Of a DNA stretch of 64,000 bases, positions 46,724-58,754 are shown in pieces (the stretch's first letter is position 1; each line of letters begins with the position of its first letter). The translations under genes and the position numbers were made by a program. The DNA lies in assembly GCA_011319805.1 (NCBI GenBank), contig SJRY01000003.1:1-64000 (forward strand). The letters run 5' to 3'. Source of the DNA: Macrocybe gigantea (taxonomy: Eukaryota; Basidiomycota; Agaricomycetes; Agaricales; Callistosporiaceae). The notes under the pieces were generated by a model, which saw only the letters and a list, made by a program, of their open reading frames with translations, made no database searches and had not been told where the DNA came from.

Positions 46724-49614
46724 ATGGTGAGCCATCTCATTGCATTTGCAAGCCGGAATGGAAGCGCATTTGTCTTACTGATGCTCCTATGATGTGACAC
46801 GCTCAACAGGACGACTTTATCGGCTACTTCGACACCACGCAGGTTGGCTTCGCGTGGTCAGGACACCTGCCGCACAAAATCGAGGCTCGTCGGGCGGAGA
46901 TGAACGACGCGCTGATATTCGACGTCCTCCTCTTTGTGGGTGGCATACGCAAGTCCGAGGCGCTCTACCCGCCGCGATCGGTGGACGGCCTTTTCGGGCT
47001 CTTGTCCGCGATCGACAAGTCGTCGTACGACGCGCTCAAGAAGGAATGTCTGGTCTATTACTTGCTCAAATGGCACCAGGACGGGCGAGAGGACAGGTTC
47101 AGGGATGACAGGAGTATTCCGCCGCAGTTCACGCTCCTCGCGGACGCATATTGGTATCTTGACGCGGGCGTCAACGTTTCGGTGTGTCTCTCTGTCGTCT
47201 CGAGTCCTTTGTCCCTGTTGCTGACCCCTGTGATGTTAGCGCGCTGTCTCTGTGCTGTGCGATGCACGGCTGAACAGGGACTACGCCTCCAAAATATTGC
47301 ACGCCATTACGCTTTCACCAGACCCTGCTCGGAACATTATCAAGTATATTCGTTCCGCGCAACCGCCACTGACGGAGCCGGACGACATCGACTTGTATGT
47401 GCTAGCCCTTGCGGAAACCAGTTTTTACGAAGCGTGGCAGTTCCAGCGCACGTTTCCGGAGGCAGATATAACGCGCTCGCGGTTGATAAAGAAGCTGTTT
47501 GAGTGGTGTTTGAAGGGTAATCGAATTTGCTGTACCCCTCCTCCCACTTGCTGACTGTGCAATATTTTATTGCTTTCGCAGTGGCTGATCCGAGGGCCAG
47601 GCCTCTGTCGATTCTTCTTGGCATGCCTTTCACCCGCTTCGAAGAACTTCTGATTGACGACTACGCCATGAAACCCCCAAAGTCTCTGGACCCACCTGAC
47701 GTGGCTATCCTTCGCGACTTTATTTGCGTGCGACTCATCCAAGCCGGGCGCTACACTGACGCCATCAAGATGGACCACCGATTCAGCTCCTCTACGCCTA
47801 CGGAGTCTAAAGCACATTCTCAGGATCGCAAAAAGATGATTCAGGACTTGTATGCTGCCCTACCTCTGGCGGAACGGTCCATCCTCGACGTTGAGCTCGG
47901 ATCGCTGACGTTCGACAAACCCGTCACACTAGGACACCGCAATTCGTTTGGCCCAACCGTGGCTGCCAAGCCGGTGCCAGAGGTGGTAGTTCAACATGAT
48001 GAGAACAACAATGACCTGAGCATGTCGTGGGAAGAAGTATCCAGGCCCTTAAGTACAGGAGTTTTTGCTAATGGTGCTATGGCACCTCCAAGCTCGTCTG
48101 TTCTTCGGGACGTTCAATCACCCATCATACCTATATCTGAACGCTCTGGGGCACCGCGCTTCGGTGGAGCACCCTTCTCCCTAGCTAAATCCAGCACTTC
48201 TTCGCCCAATGCGGCCGTTCTCCCTGCAACGCCAAACGCGGTGCAGCAATCTGGTCATAGGTTGAGCTTCCCATCGTCTACCCCAGCCTCGGAGTTGTCC
48301 AACTCAATTCTGAGCATGTCGACGTCTTCTGTTGCATCTGCGCATCTTGGAGGATTGAATGTCCCTTCGTCTCTGGGAGTAAACGGTGCACGTCTCGTGT
48401 TTCCGCCACCTTCGTCATCGACATCGGCGCCAAAAGTGTCCACGACACAACCTCTATCTGGATTGACTGCTCTGGAGACAGCGCCGAAGTCGAAGCCCCA
48501 GTTCATGTCTGCGATGAGGAGGGAAAATGCTTTCTATCACCCTCCTCCCGCAAAGGTGACTCTATCGGCTCTCGATAAATGGCCCGGCGATCAGAGTGTT
48601 ACAGAGCCGGAGTCTGGAGCCGTTTCTCCGACTAGGCTAAAGGAGGACCGCATGGACTTGGATCGCACACATGAGCGCGATGCCGAGCAAAAACAAGAGC
48701 GACCTGCTAGACGCACAAAGAAGAGGCGCGAAGGAGAGCGGGACGAAGATGCCATGGTTGTGGAAGAAGAAGAGACTGATCATCGTGGAGAGTTTGGGTT
48801 TTCGGTCTTTAGGAATAGTGCCGCTTCGCCTCCTTCGGTGTTCTCTTCGGATAGAGAAGCAAGGGAAAAGGTGCAAGGTCCAACTATATCCAGCAGACCT
48901 GCTCCACCTGGAGCATTCCATTGGGACGAGGAGGAGGACGAAGAGGACCTTCCACCTAGCAAAGCACGACAACTGCAGCAAGAAGAGCCACCCACGACAA
49001 CGATTTCCGTGGCCGCAACGCCTTCTCGGAGATCGACTAGGCTCATCAAATCTGCTCTCGCCCCCTCTAAGGCGAGCGCGTCCACCTCAAGGTCAACCGT
49101 TGCGGCAGCCAAGGCCGGCTCGACGACGCGATCCACTAGGACCAAAACGAAACAGCTGAAGGAGTCCCAGCTGAGGCGCAGCATACCGGGCTCGTTGATG
49201 GACGAGGACGAGGATGGCGAAGAGGAGGATGGACCTAGTAGGCGCACGGTAGGCGGCGGTGCACGGCGTGCCGAGACGGAGGAAGAGGACGAAGAGGAGG
49301 ATGAGGACCGCGACCGCGTTGCACCCCTACGCCTGCATGGCGTAGCATCACCCACTACGCGGTCGATGCGGACCTCGGGAGGTGGCGCCGGCGGGAGCGC
49401 CCGCTCAAGAGCGAGGTCATCGCTATCTTCCGACGACGGGTTTGGCGAGGGTGTGCAGACGCGGAGACGGTCGTCGCGGTTGTCGACCGTCAGCGGGGGT
49501 GCGTCGCCGGAACCTCCATCGTCGACGGTGCCGAAGAAAGCGGGCGGTGCGACGAGAGGGAGGAAACGCACTGTCGCTGCAGGGAGCGAGCGTTTGACGA
49601 GGAAGAAGCGCTGA
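46724..49614 (+). CDS. ELYS-like domain protein (nuclear pore/chromatin)
   Basis: The N-terminal half matches the ELYS-like alpha-helical domain found in animal ELYS/MEL-28 and fungal nucleoporin-associated proteins. It shows HKIEARRAEMNDALIFDVLL, KSSYDALKKECLVYYLLKWH and FTLLADAYWYLDAGVNVS, then EAWQFQRTFPEADITRSRL after an intron. A further exon continues PLSILLGMPFTRFEELLIDD. The C-terminal half is disordered and highly charged, with Glu/Asp runs, and ends KKAGGATRGRKRTVAAG...RKKR, an AT-hook-like basic tail suited to chromatin or nuclear localisation. The first coding exon appears to be the ATG alone (46724-46726), followed by an 83-bp intron to 46809. Two more GT-AG introns lie at about 47180-47240 and 47517-47580. 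ELYS starts pore assembly on chromatin in animals; here this is inference. Confidence 0.75.
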
Positions 49615-51195
49615 GAAACCTGAGAAGCAGTGAATCTACTGTTACCTGCTTTCGCACTAACGATTGTTCTACTGCAACTCCAGCTTTACGTTTCCAGCTC
49701 TCACATTAGCTGTAGTTATTACCATCCTTTTGTTCATGTTATGCTTCTCGGGAAGCAAAAGAAAAATTGCTGCCAAAGTGTTGGCTGACTAGCTCTCCTG
49801 AATATCCTCAGACAGCAATATCAAAGACCCTTCGACAAAGATAATCAAGCTCCTCTACCACAAACAAGAGCATATGGCATGACATGAACTTGCATTGGCT
49901 TTGGTTGAACACATCTGTCTATGTCAGTTGCACTAGAATGTTTCAGTGGCAAACGCAATGGCCTGTTGCAATCTGTCTTTGAATATTCCCAAAGCAGAGC
50001 TCTTAACCCCCTTATCAACACATCAGACGCACCCCCATATAATGCCGTAAGGAGGATCATGGGTACAAAATATCTATTGGCATTTTCTCTTACCTTTGAT
50101 CAATCAATATTGTTGATTGCACTTTGCCTCGTTGGTCAAGCCATCAAAATAACAAGTGAAAACTGTTATTCTTTCACCTGGTCCGTCATCAATTTGATTC
50201 TGGAAGAGTTTGATGGAAGCATTGGGAAACAGAGCAAGAGGATTAAAATAGGCAAGGTCTTTCCTAGTGTCAAGGTTGCTGCCAAGTCTCTTCCAACTGA
50301 GTGTTGGAATACGACCGTGACGCCAATGTCACTTGTCATGCCGATGCTGCGCCCGCCGCCATCCGCTGGCTAAAATAAAAGGAAGAAATTTTTTTTATTT
50401 ACTAATTTAGAGTACAAACTGTGTATTTAAGCGCCCGAAAATCATAGAGTACGGGCGCACGTTTGCCCACCCACCAATCGTCTCTCTTCGTTGCCGCGTC
50501 GTCATCCTCGGCTCATTTTATCACTGAGAATGTCAGAAAAGTCTTTACAAGACCGAAAAACAATTTCACCAGCAGTGTATGTGCCAATCTCTTTCTTTTT
50601 TCATTCAGAAAACACAATTTTTTCTCAGATTGTGAGTGGAATTCAGAAGAAAGCGCAAGAGAGGGAAGCCCTAAAGAACATGATTGTGGAGTACTGTACA
50701 ATTTCAATCAATTCGTCTGTCACGCGTCACGCCCCTTTTCTTCTGACCCCGGATTTAAATTTTTCTCAATTTTTCCGATTTTTAGGAATTTTTAGGAATA
50801 TTTCCACGGTCACGTTTCTGACGAATTGAATGAAATTGTACAGTATGAGAGGCGGAAGGAGCAGCTTGAGGAATGCAACAAGCAGTTGTCAGCACTCATG
50901 CGGGAGAATGTAGGAAATTGGAGGTCAAGCAGGCTCATCTTCAGTGCCAGTGGAGATCAAGCAACTCAAGCTCGTAAGGCCTATAATTGATTTAATCCGC
51001 GGTCTTTGTAGACAGGCTGACTTGCATTGTAGAATCATCCCTGCCAGCATCAGGATGACAATCATCCTCTTTGTGTCAAACGGCACATGGCATACTTGCA
51101 CTGCATGTATTGTAACCAGGAGCTGCTAGTCTTGCTCTTGTGTCCACCATCGGGATAATGACTGAGCGATTCACGATAAGGCTGTTGATCTAAGG
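49615..51195. other. AT-rich region with possible coiled-coil gene relic
   Basis: The base composition drops visibly. A chain of short exons on the + strand (from ATG 50530) gives pieces such as SGIQKKAQEREALKNM and YERRKEQLEECNKQLSALM, which look like a coiled coil. Splice phases do not all fit, and one junction again needs an extra base (about 50910). No family is recognised. An ORF at 49921-50373 also lacks any signature. This may be a decayed gene or repeat. Confidence 0.3.
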
Positions 51196-51197
51196 TA

Positions 51198-51469
51198 AGG
51201 TAGGGATCGGTCAGAATAGACCACATCACGTGAAGTCCCAGGCCTTTTTGGCAGAGGCCTCACTGTAACGAAAAATGTTAATAGAGCTTTCCTCGAGCCA
51301 TAATTCAAAATTTCAAAACCACAGAAAGTTCTTAAATGCAATTCTTAAGAAATCTATGGTTTTGAATTTTGACTGAATCGAGTTTAAACATTTCCATTCA
51401 CTTTTGAAAGATTTCCCCTGCGTAGGAGGGGCGGCACGTGATGTGGTCTATTCTGACCGAGCCCTACCT
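51198..51469. mobile_element. MITE with 35-bp TIRs, TA-flanked
   Basis: The left end AGGTAGGGATCGGTCAGAAT at 51198 is mirrored at the right end, finishing at 51469, with one mismatch over 35 bp. TA flanks both sides (51196-51197 and 51470-51471). The interior contains a second inverted pair around AATTCAAAA / GGTTTTGAATTTTG, so the whole 272 bp could fold into a hairpin. There is no coding capacity. It fits a Stowaway-like derivative of a Tc1/mariner element. It sits about 200 bp beyond the SEC24 stop codon. Confidence 0.8.
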
Positions 51470-51670
51470 TATCAGTGACGACTATTGATGCCGTCCTGCT
51501 GAATGGACTGAACTTGGTCTTGTTTAAGAGAAAAAAAACTTGTAACCTAAATCTTGACGCGGCCAGCAAGCGTCGAGAGTTTTGCTAAGAGCGACACACC
51601 ACCACCGGTTCCAACATCACAGACTAAAAAGAGAAATACACGAAACAAAAAAAAAAGCCAGCAGCGTCCC

Positions 51671-54600
51671 TTAGTAACCACTTCCGATGCCGTTCACCTT
51701 GTCCTTCAGCTGAGAAATGAACTGCTGGTAGCTCGGCAGCACGTCTGCGCGGTCCTGGATGAGCGCGCTAAGCGCCCACAACCGGAGCGGTGGCTCTCCG
51801 TCCTCCTTGACAACATATAGATGCGGGTAGTATACTCCACGACGCATCTCGCGTGTCTTTTGTATGATCGCATTGACGCGCTGAGAGAACGAGTTTTCGA
51901 GAATAGGCAGCGTTGTCTGTGGAACGGACGGACCGTGGGCATGACACGTTGTCAATGCACGACGCCAAAAACGCACCTTTCCACCGCGCAGGACATCATA
52001 AGAAGGAAGACTGAAGACGTCCATTATGAGCTGAGGCACGGCGTCGCGTCCGACCCATAAAAAGATCGTCTGCCCATCTTCAATCAGGAACAGACCATGC
52101 CGCTCTAACCGCTCGGACGTCAGAGGAAGAGCTGGCGGCATGATCACGCCGCTTTCGCCCACCGTTCCGGCCTTGAGAGATAGAAAAAAACATTGTCAAT
52201 TCACAAACTGAATGCTCACGCATTTATAATGACTCACTTCAGGAGGCATGTTGTGCAGGGAGTAGAACGTGGGGTAGATGTAAGGAATGAGCAACTGCGA
52301 TGGCAGAGATGTCAACAATGCCTGCGAGTACGCCCTGATGTCCGGCGGGATCTGGGCGCTCTGACGAATGCCGACCTGTACAAGTTATAGCGCCTGTCTT
52401 CAGCGAACAGCGCGAAACACACTCAAAGTAAAACACGCACGTTCTTCAGCAACCCAAGCACCAAGACTGGCAGCATTTTCATATTGTCCGCAATGGCCAA
52501 CTGCGCGCTCGCGCCCGCACCACCCGATGTCATGCTCGTCTTGTACGCGACCAAGATGTCCACTAGCCTCTGGAACAGCCATTCCCTGCTGTCTTCCAGC
52601 TTGTGCGTCAGTGACCGCTCGACAGCCTTGTTAGCAGAGAACGTGGCGATGGCGACTTGGTCCGCCGAAGCGAACACCTCGGATAGGTTCGTCGTTGTCG
52701 GCAGGGCAAGAGTGATAACGCGGATGCGTCGCTCGCCTAATAAACGTGGTTCGTCAGCGAAGTCGGACGTTGCAGCGCAAGAGGATGAACAGACCGTAGC
52801 AAGTCGTGTGCAGGACAGCCGTTTGGAAGACTACGAACGGTGCCGTGATGTTCTCCTCAATCTGAATCTCGATTGTGTACGACTGATCCTGCGGCACGGC
52901 AGGCATCGCGAGCAGATCAGTGGAACGGACGAAGAAGTTTCCGTGGAAGGATGCCATGCGTAGACCTAAGCCACGAATTATCAAGGTCCTGCAATCGAGT
53001 CTAGCAAACGGCTTTCAAATACCTCTTGAAGCGCGGACACGCATAACGGCTTCCAACATGATAGGCATAGCCAACACCTCGCCAAACTCGCGAGCGAATT
53101 TCAGAGCGTCCTCTGTCCGCGCAGCATTAAATGCTGGGTAATAGTATGTTTGACCAGATGTGTAATGAGGCAGACAGGCTAATGAGCAGTGAGCGTTAGG
53201 CTCCTCGCGTTTCGCAAGACCTCGATCAGCCTTACCAAGACTTGCAACATCCTGGTAGCCGGCACTAAACAGAAACATGTCGACCGACACTTGAGCTCTC
53301 GAACACTCGATTGCAAAAGTTTTGTAAAACGGTGAGGCGGCTTGCAACAGACCCGATTCCTGAAGTTGACTGTTCAGATGCACAGGGAGCAATTATCAAC
53401 AAGATATAGCCTGACTTTGGACGTCCCAAGAATTTTGGGATCTTCCCGATTCTTAAGCGCGCCGGCACCAACGCTAGGCAGCGATCCGGACAGCATCATG
53501 ATCTTGCCTCCAATATGCGACTAGGACACGGCGACAGATCAAACAGTGCATGCACAAATCGACAACCACAACTGACCATGAGTTTGAAACCAGCTTGCAG
53601 TGCAGGACCCATCGCGCTGCCGATAATGCTGTTGTCTTTGAACATGTCATTGATCCTCGTCAACAAAGACTCCAGTCCGGCGCGAGATTCGACGAGGTTA
53701 AGCAATAGGTCAGTGGGTTTTGGCAAGAAAACGTCATCGATATCGGACACAACCAACATTGTTGCGTCAGTGCTTCCAGGCTAGTGCGTTCAATAAATCA
53801 TGATGAGCGGAAGGGTCCAACGGTCATAACGCACAGGTAAAGAGAAGAAATATAAAGACGTGTCGTAACAGATGATCGCCACTTTGGTCCTGTCATCCTC
53901 GTCCGGAATGCGGTCCAGATTCTCGAGAATAGTCCGTGTAGCGGTTGCCACCATGCCTTGTCGAAATAAATCTATCAAATGAAGGGGCAAGGCTAAAAGT
54001 GAAACTCACCAGAAGAGACGGCGGTATGGCTCACATCGATGAGGAACACGTAAACGGCAGGTTGAGGTGGTCGAACCATGTATTCCGTGGGTGCGACAAA
54101 CTCGACGACAGAGTGGTTCAATTCAGCACGCGCCCACCTGTCACCAGGCTGATTGCGCGCTTGGTCCCAATCGAAGAGCTGTGGAACCTCGTTGGACATG
54201 TTACACATGCAGCATCGCCAACTGTAAAACATGTTCGCATTTCATTCAAAAATAAAAAGCCTCGGAGAGGGCGACGCACCGATTGCCTCCATCGATAAAT
54301 TGCACATACGGGTTGATGTAAGTTCTGCACCGCCGACAACGCGCGATCACTGTATCCGTCACAACAGGAACAGGATCCTCTCCTTCGTTCAAGGACCTGT
54401 ACGGGGTAATAACAAGCGCCAGGGGGAGTTTTGCTTTGCCAAGCAGCGATGACGTGGTGGGAATCGCGTTAATCGTACAGCGTTGGTACGACGGATGCGC
54501 GTTGGCGAACGGAGAAGGCGAAAGGCACGAATTTGGAGGGAGTCGGATCTCGGGTGGCGGTCGGTAGAGTTCGCGCGGCTCGGGGGGGACGTGAGGAGGT

Positions 54601-55100
54601 TGGTCGTGTACAGCTGGAACTGCTTCTGACCCATGCCCATCTGCCCAAACTGGCCCGCGAGCGTATCGACCGACGGCTGCCCGTAGGCCGGCTGGGGTGG
54701 TTGGCCATACGCAGGACCATTGAGGTACTCTGGCTGATCGCCTGGCCCGGACTGACCGTAGTATTGCGGGGCCTGACCCGGGGCCGGCGCCTGCGCCTGC
54801 TGGGCTTGGAACGTCTGCTCGCCCACCAAGCCTGGCGTGAAGAGTTGCCCGCCCGCGACGGGCTGCTGTTGCGGCTGCAGAGTCGCAGCGCCGTACGCCG
54901 GGTCGGGAATCACGTCGCCGCCGTAGTACGCTTGCGTCTGGCCAGGCGCATACTGCCGCCGTTTTGCGTGGTGCGCGTGAAGCACGGGCGATGGGCTACC
55001 TGTCTGCACTTGGTCGGGTGAGCCGGGCGGACCTGGCATCGGAGGATCCCATTGTGTGTGGCCGGAGGCGGTCTCTGCGGTTGGATGAGCTCTTGCACCA
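51671..55100 (-). CDS. SEC24: SEC24, COPII cargo adaptor
   Basis: Sec24 selects cargo into COPII vesicles at ER exit sites together with Sec23. The N-terminus is Gln/Pro/Gly/Tyr-rich. Then come the conserved pieces: [16 protein letters not shown], the zinc finger [20 protein letters not shown] and CCMCN, and the trunk with [19 protein letters not shown]. It continues [68 protein letters not shown] and [20 protein letters not shown]. The helical and gelsolin domains end [20 protein letters not shown] and [15 protein letters not shown]. About ten GT-AG introns keep frame. The one slip is in a C-run near 54590 (seven C where eight would fit), a typical homopolymer miscall. The true start lies upstream of 55039 and is not resolved; 55100 is approximate. 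Confidence 0.9.
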
Positions 55101-55463
55101 CTCTGGTCGACAATGCACGATCAAACTGACCAATGAACAGATACCGTTGATGATTCGCGTCCCTACACAAGACATCAGCACCGAAAATTTCGTCGCAAAA
55201 TCGAAAATACCATTCTGCAGCCCATCCAGGGGGTAGTTGCCCAACGGGAGACGCCATCGAAGAAGTAGAGCGGGATGTGGACAGATTTCGGTGCTAATTG
55301 ATCGCCACGTCCTGCGACCACAACAAACACGGCGCTGGACAACAACTCTAAATACTTTGAATACAAATACGTGTCTTTGCTCCCAGTATCATACGTGTCG
55401 TAAAAATTATAACTCGGGACAGCGTGTACAATTCAATAACCAGTCAAAAGACACGATAATCAC

Positions 55464-58400
55464 TCATTTCATCCCCGCAGCAACCTGATCAAGTTCGCGC
55501 GCAATCAACGAGTTGGGGCACTTCTTCCTCAGTTCGCTAGAAACAAACATCTAAGAACAAAAAGACGAACAAAAGTGAAAAATACCACACTCACTCCAGT
55601 TTCGCTTTGTCGCCTCGCTCTTTGCATGCCCTGCCAGCTGCTCGCCAATCGCCGCACTCGGCGTACAGGTCAGCCCGTCTCGGTGAATCGCACCGCTCCA
55701 CGTAAGGAACAGCCTGTCGTGTGTGCCCTTTCTCAACGAGATGTTTGACAAAAGGCTCGTAGCCGATCGGACTACGCTTTGATTTCGAAAACGCCTCCAA
55801 ACCCTCGAAGTCGTCCGCCTCCACCAAAGCTCGCAATTTGATGTGCCAAAACCTGTGCACCGATGAGCGACACGGAAACAAACGGCCAAGCGAAGAAATT
55901 GCAAACCTTTTATCAGGCACTTTGAAATCTGCCTTGATCTTGTCCGCACGCTTCGACATATTGTTTAAAATGCACGTCCGTATCGTCTCGCTCACGCTAA
56001 GCCCAAAGAACGTCACCCTGCCTTCCGCCTCCCGTTCCAACTGCTGTTGCAAGGTCAGCAATCGCGCGCTTTCGTCCATCATCTGTTCATTCCGACAAAT
56101 GAGCGTACATAAGACATGAAATGACGTAGATGGACCTTTGCTTCAAAGGCGCGTTCCTTGTCTTCGCCAAAAAATTTCTGGGCAGCTTTGACAGCAGTGA
56201 TTCTCGCAGTCGGGTCCTGTAGAAGCAAGCTCTAGCATAAAAAATCTCAAACAAACCAGAACAGAACTCACAGTCATAACAGAAGCCTCATCCAGCGAAA
56301 GAATCGCACTCTCCACTCGCCGATCATCCGAATAGTAAAAGTCTCTTAGCATATCCCGGTTCTGCTCCCTCGCGTAAACCTCAAGCAACCTCGTCGCTGG
56401 CGAAAGCTTCGGCCCGCCATCTTCGACCAGGCGGAAAAATTCGCCAAGTGTAAGGCGCTTATGAAGATCGAGCAACACGTGGTAAACTGGCGGCACATCC
56501 AAAGCACATAAGTGAAGATAGTTACGAAAGACTGGAGATCGGGACCAACCCAAGTCAGTGTTACCACTGTCCACCGCCTTCTCCAAAGCCAGCTTGTCCG
56601 CCTTCATGGTCAAGAGCAGCGGGACTTGGTCCGATGCTCTTGATTCATAGTCCAAAAGCTAGAGCAAGAAACAAGCTATATAGCCCATATCCCAAGAAGT
56701 CAGTAGTCGCACAAACCTTCGTAGCAAGCCCTGTCCTTCCAACTTCCCAAGCTCTTTTCGCAATCTCCGCATAGCTCACATCCGCGCCACCCATCTGTTG
56801 GAACTTGTCCACGATCGTCTTGCACACCTCCTCATCCTCGCCGAGCTCCGCGTCTTTCCCAGTCCCCGCAGCCGTCCGCCCGGAGCGCAGGATCTTAGCG
56901 CTCGCCCAGTGTTTGAGCACGCTGTCTGGTTTGAGGGAGAGGTACGACGATATGCGGAGAGCAAGCAGGTGCATGTTCCGAGCTGTCAGTCGCGCGATAA
57001 GGTGGGAAGGAGATGTGTACATGTACCTGTCTCAGGCATAATCATTGCAGAAGAGAATAAGTAGAAATGGGCGGGACTCACTGAGAATAAGTAAGAGGTA
57101 TCCCAATTTCGTAAAACCGTACGGCATTCAGAACCTTCAGCGTTTGCCCCATGTTAACGAACTCGGTCGGATTGTGAATGTCCAAGAAGCCCCGTCCAAA
57201 CTTCGCAGCCTTTAGATACAACACTGGTCAGCGATGAGTTTTCACTGGAGAACCTAGCGAGGTCATACGTTGAGCAATCGACGTTGCCAATAAGGCTCCC
57301 ACTCTTGACCAGCCGCCTCAATGCACTGATCCACGGCAGCGGCTAGATCGGGGCGTATGCTCCGAATGCTCTCGTCCGCCTTTGGCAGACGCTGCGTGAA
57401 ACTCTCCCAGGCATCGTAAAGAATCGCAGACGGGGCCGTCGAGCCTGGTCGAAACACCGAAAGCGTCGACGCTTCAGGGACGAAAAGTCATTGAATGAAT
57501 GAAACAGGGCGAGAAGATAGGAGCTTTCCAACCTGGGACTTTCTGGACAAAATCGCAGACGTCAGGACCCACGATCCATACACCATCTACTTCGGTAACT
57601 GCAAAGGTAGGGCCGCCATAAAAGAACCTGCATGCACCGATATAAAATGACTATTTCTGGACGTGCAGGGGTGTCAACGACGCACTGTATCGTGTCCCCG
57701 AACGGCCCCACCAACACGACAACAGAGTCCCAGGTGACAAGGATGGCATCATTGCCACACCATTCGACCTGGCGTATCGGGCCGTCCGCACTAGGCACAG
57801 ACGTCGTATCGAACTCGGCCATGCTACGCTGGAAGTCTGTCGAAACGACCCAGAGCGTGCCCGAGTATGTCAGCAGCGCGAGTGACTTGCCGTTCGGCGA
57901 GGGCGAGATGAGCGTAAAGGGCCCACGCGAGAGACGTTGGTCCACGCACTCGAGGTTGTCCACGGAGCAGATCGTCGCATCCACGGAGAGCAGCACCTCG
58001 ACGTGCCGGGAGATGCTAGAGTCGGGAGGGATGATCGACCACGCGTGTGGCGGTTCGGTGATTCCTAGGTCTCATTTCAGCAGAGAATACACATCAAAGT
58101 GAGAGAAGGACGCGTACCAGGGTTTGCCAACGTCATCGGCCGAGCGCCCTCCCAACCTTTGACCTCCAACAACGACAGCGACCCCGTCAACGCTACCAGA
58201 CCGCCGTCGTATATACGCGCATCAATGACACCCAGTTCACCGGCTTCACTCCCCAACGAATGCTGCTGGTAGTCTCCCTGGAGGTCATAGAGCCTGTAAA
58301 TGCCCTCCTCATTCAGAAGCACGAGCCGTTCGTCTGTTGTCCAGCCGAATTGGACGAGCTTGCTCTGATCCCACTGGAGAGTCCAGCCAGAATTAGCGCT

Positions 58401-58754
58401 GCATCATAACGCGATGAACGTGAGACGATCCACACTAAAGGACAGCAACCCCTCTCCAGCTGGAGAATACACCTGGACCTGTGACTTGGCTATTGCAGGC
58501 GTGGTCCGACCGAGCGCGAGAAACTTCGTGCTATCCCTCATCAGAGCTGTCCCAAAAACGCTTCAGTCAGATCGCGTATGTTTCCTTTGTGTGAACTGGA
58601 ATAATAGACCTATTGGCCCTCCGTAACGACATCCGGCGACGAGACAGTCTGCGAGGTTTGGCAGTTTTCCCGAGACGGAATACAGCTGCTGTCGCCTGTA
58701 GAATACGTTTCCGTCCGGCATCGCTTGCCATGATGCGGTTGGGTGCTCTACCAT
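55464..58754 (-). CDS. VPS16: VPS16, HOPS/CORVET core subunit
   Basis: Vps16 is part of the class C core of the HOPS and CORVET tethers that drive fusion at vacuole and endosome. The protein starts [20 protein letters not shown] at 58754. The N-terminal propeller contains [20 protein letters not shown] and [20 protein letters not shown]. The C-terminal alpha-solenoid has [38 protein letters not shown], the Vps16 signature [20 protein letters not shown] and [20 protein letters not shown]. It ends [18 protein letters not shown], the usual close of the family, with TGA at 55464. Many short introns are needed; one (GTGGATCG...CTCTCCAG near 58380) links LLSFS to WDQSKLV. No frame slip was seen. 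SEC24 follows downstream on the same strand. Confidence 0.9.

Noticed and set aside
48780..49571. Minus-strand 263-aa ORF over the ELYS-like gene
   Set aside because: Ser-run and Leu-rich shadow of the acidic/Arg-rich C-terminal half of the plus-strand gene.
54560..54620. Programmed ribosomal frameshift in SEC24
   Set aside because: The slip lies in a plain C-run in a gene that needs no frameshift in any relative I know. A homopolymer miscall is simpler.
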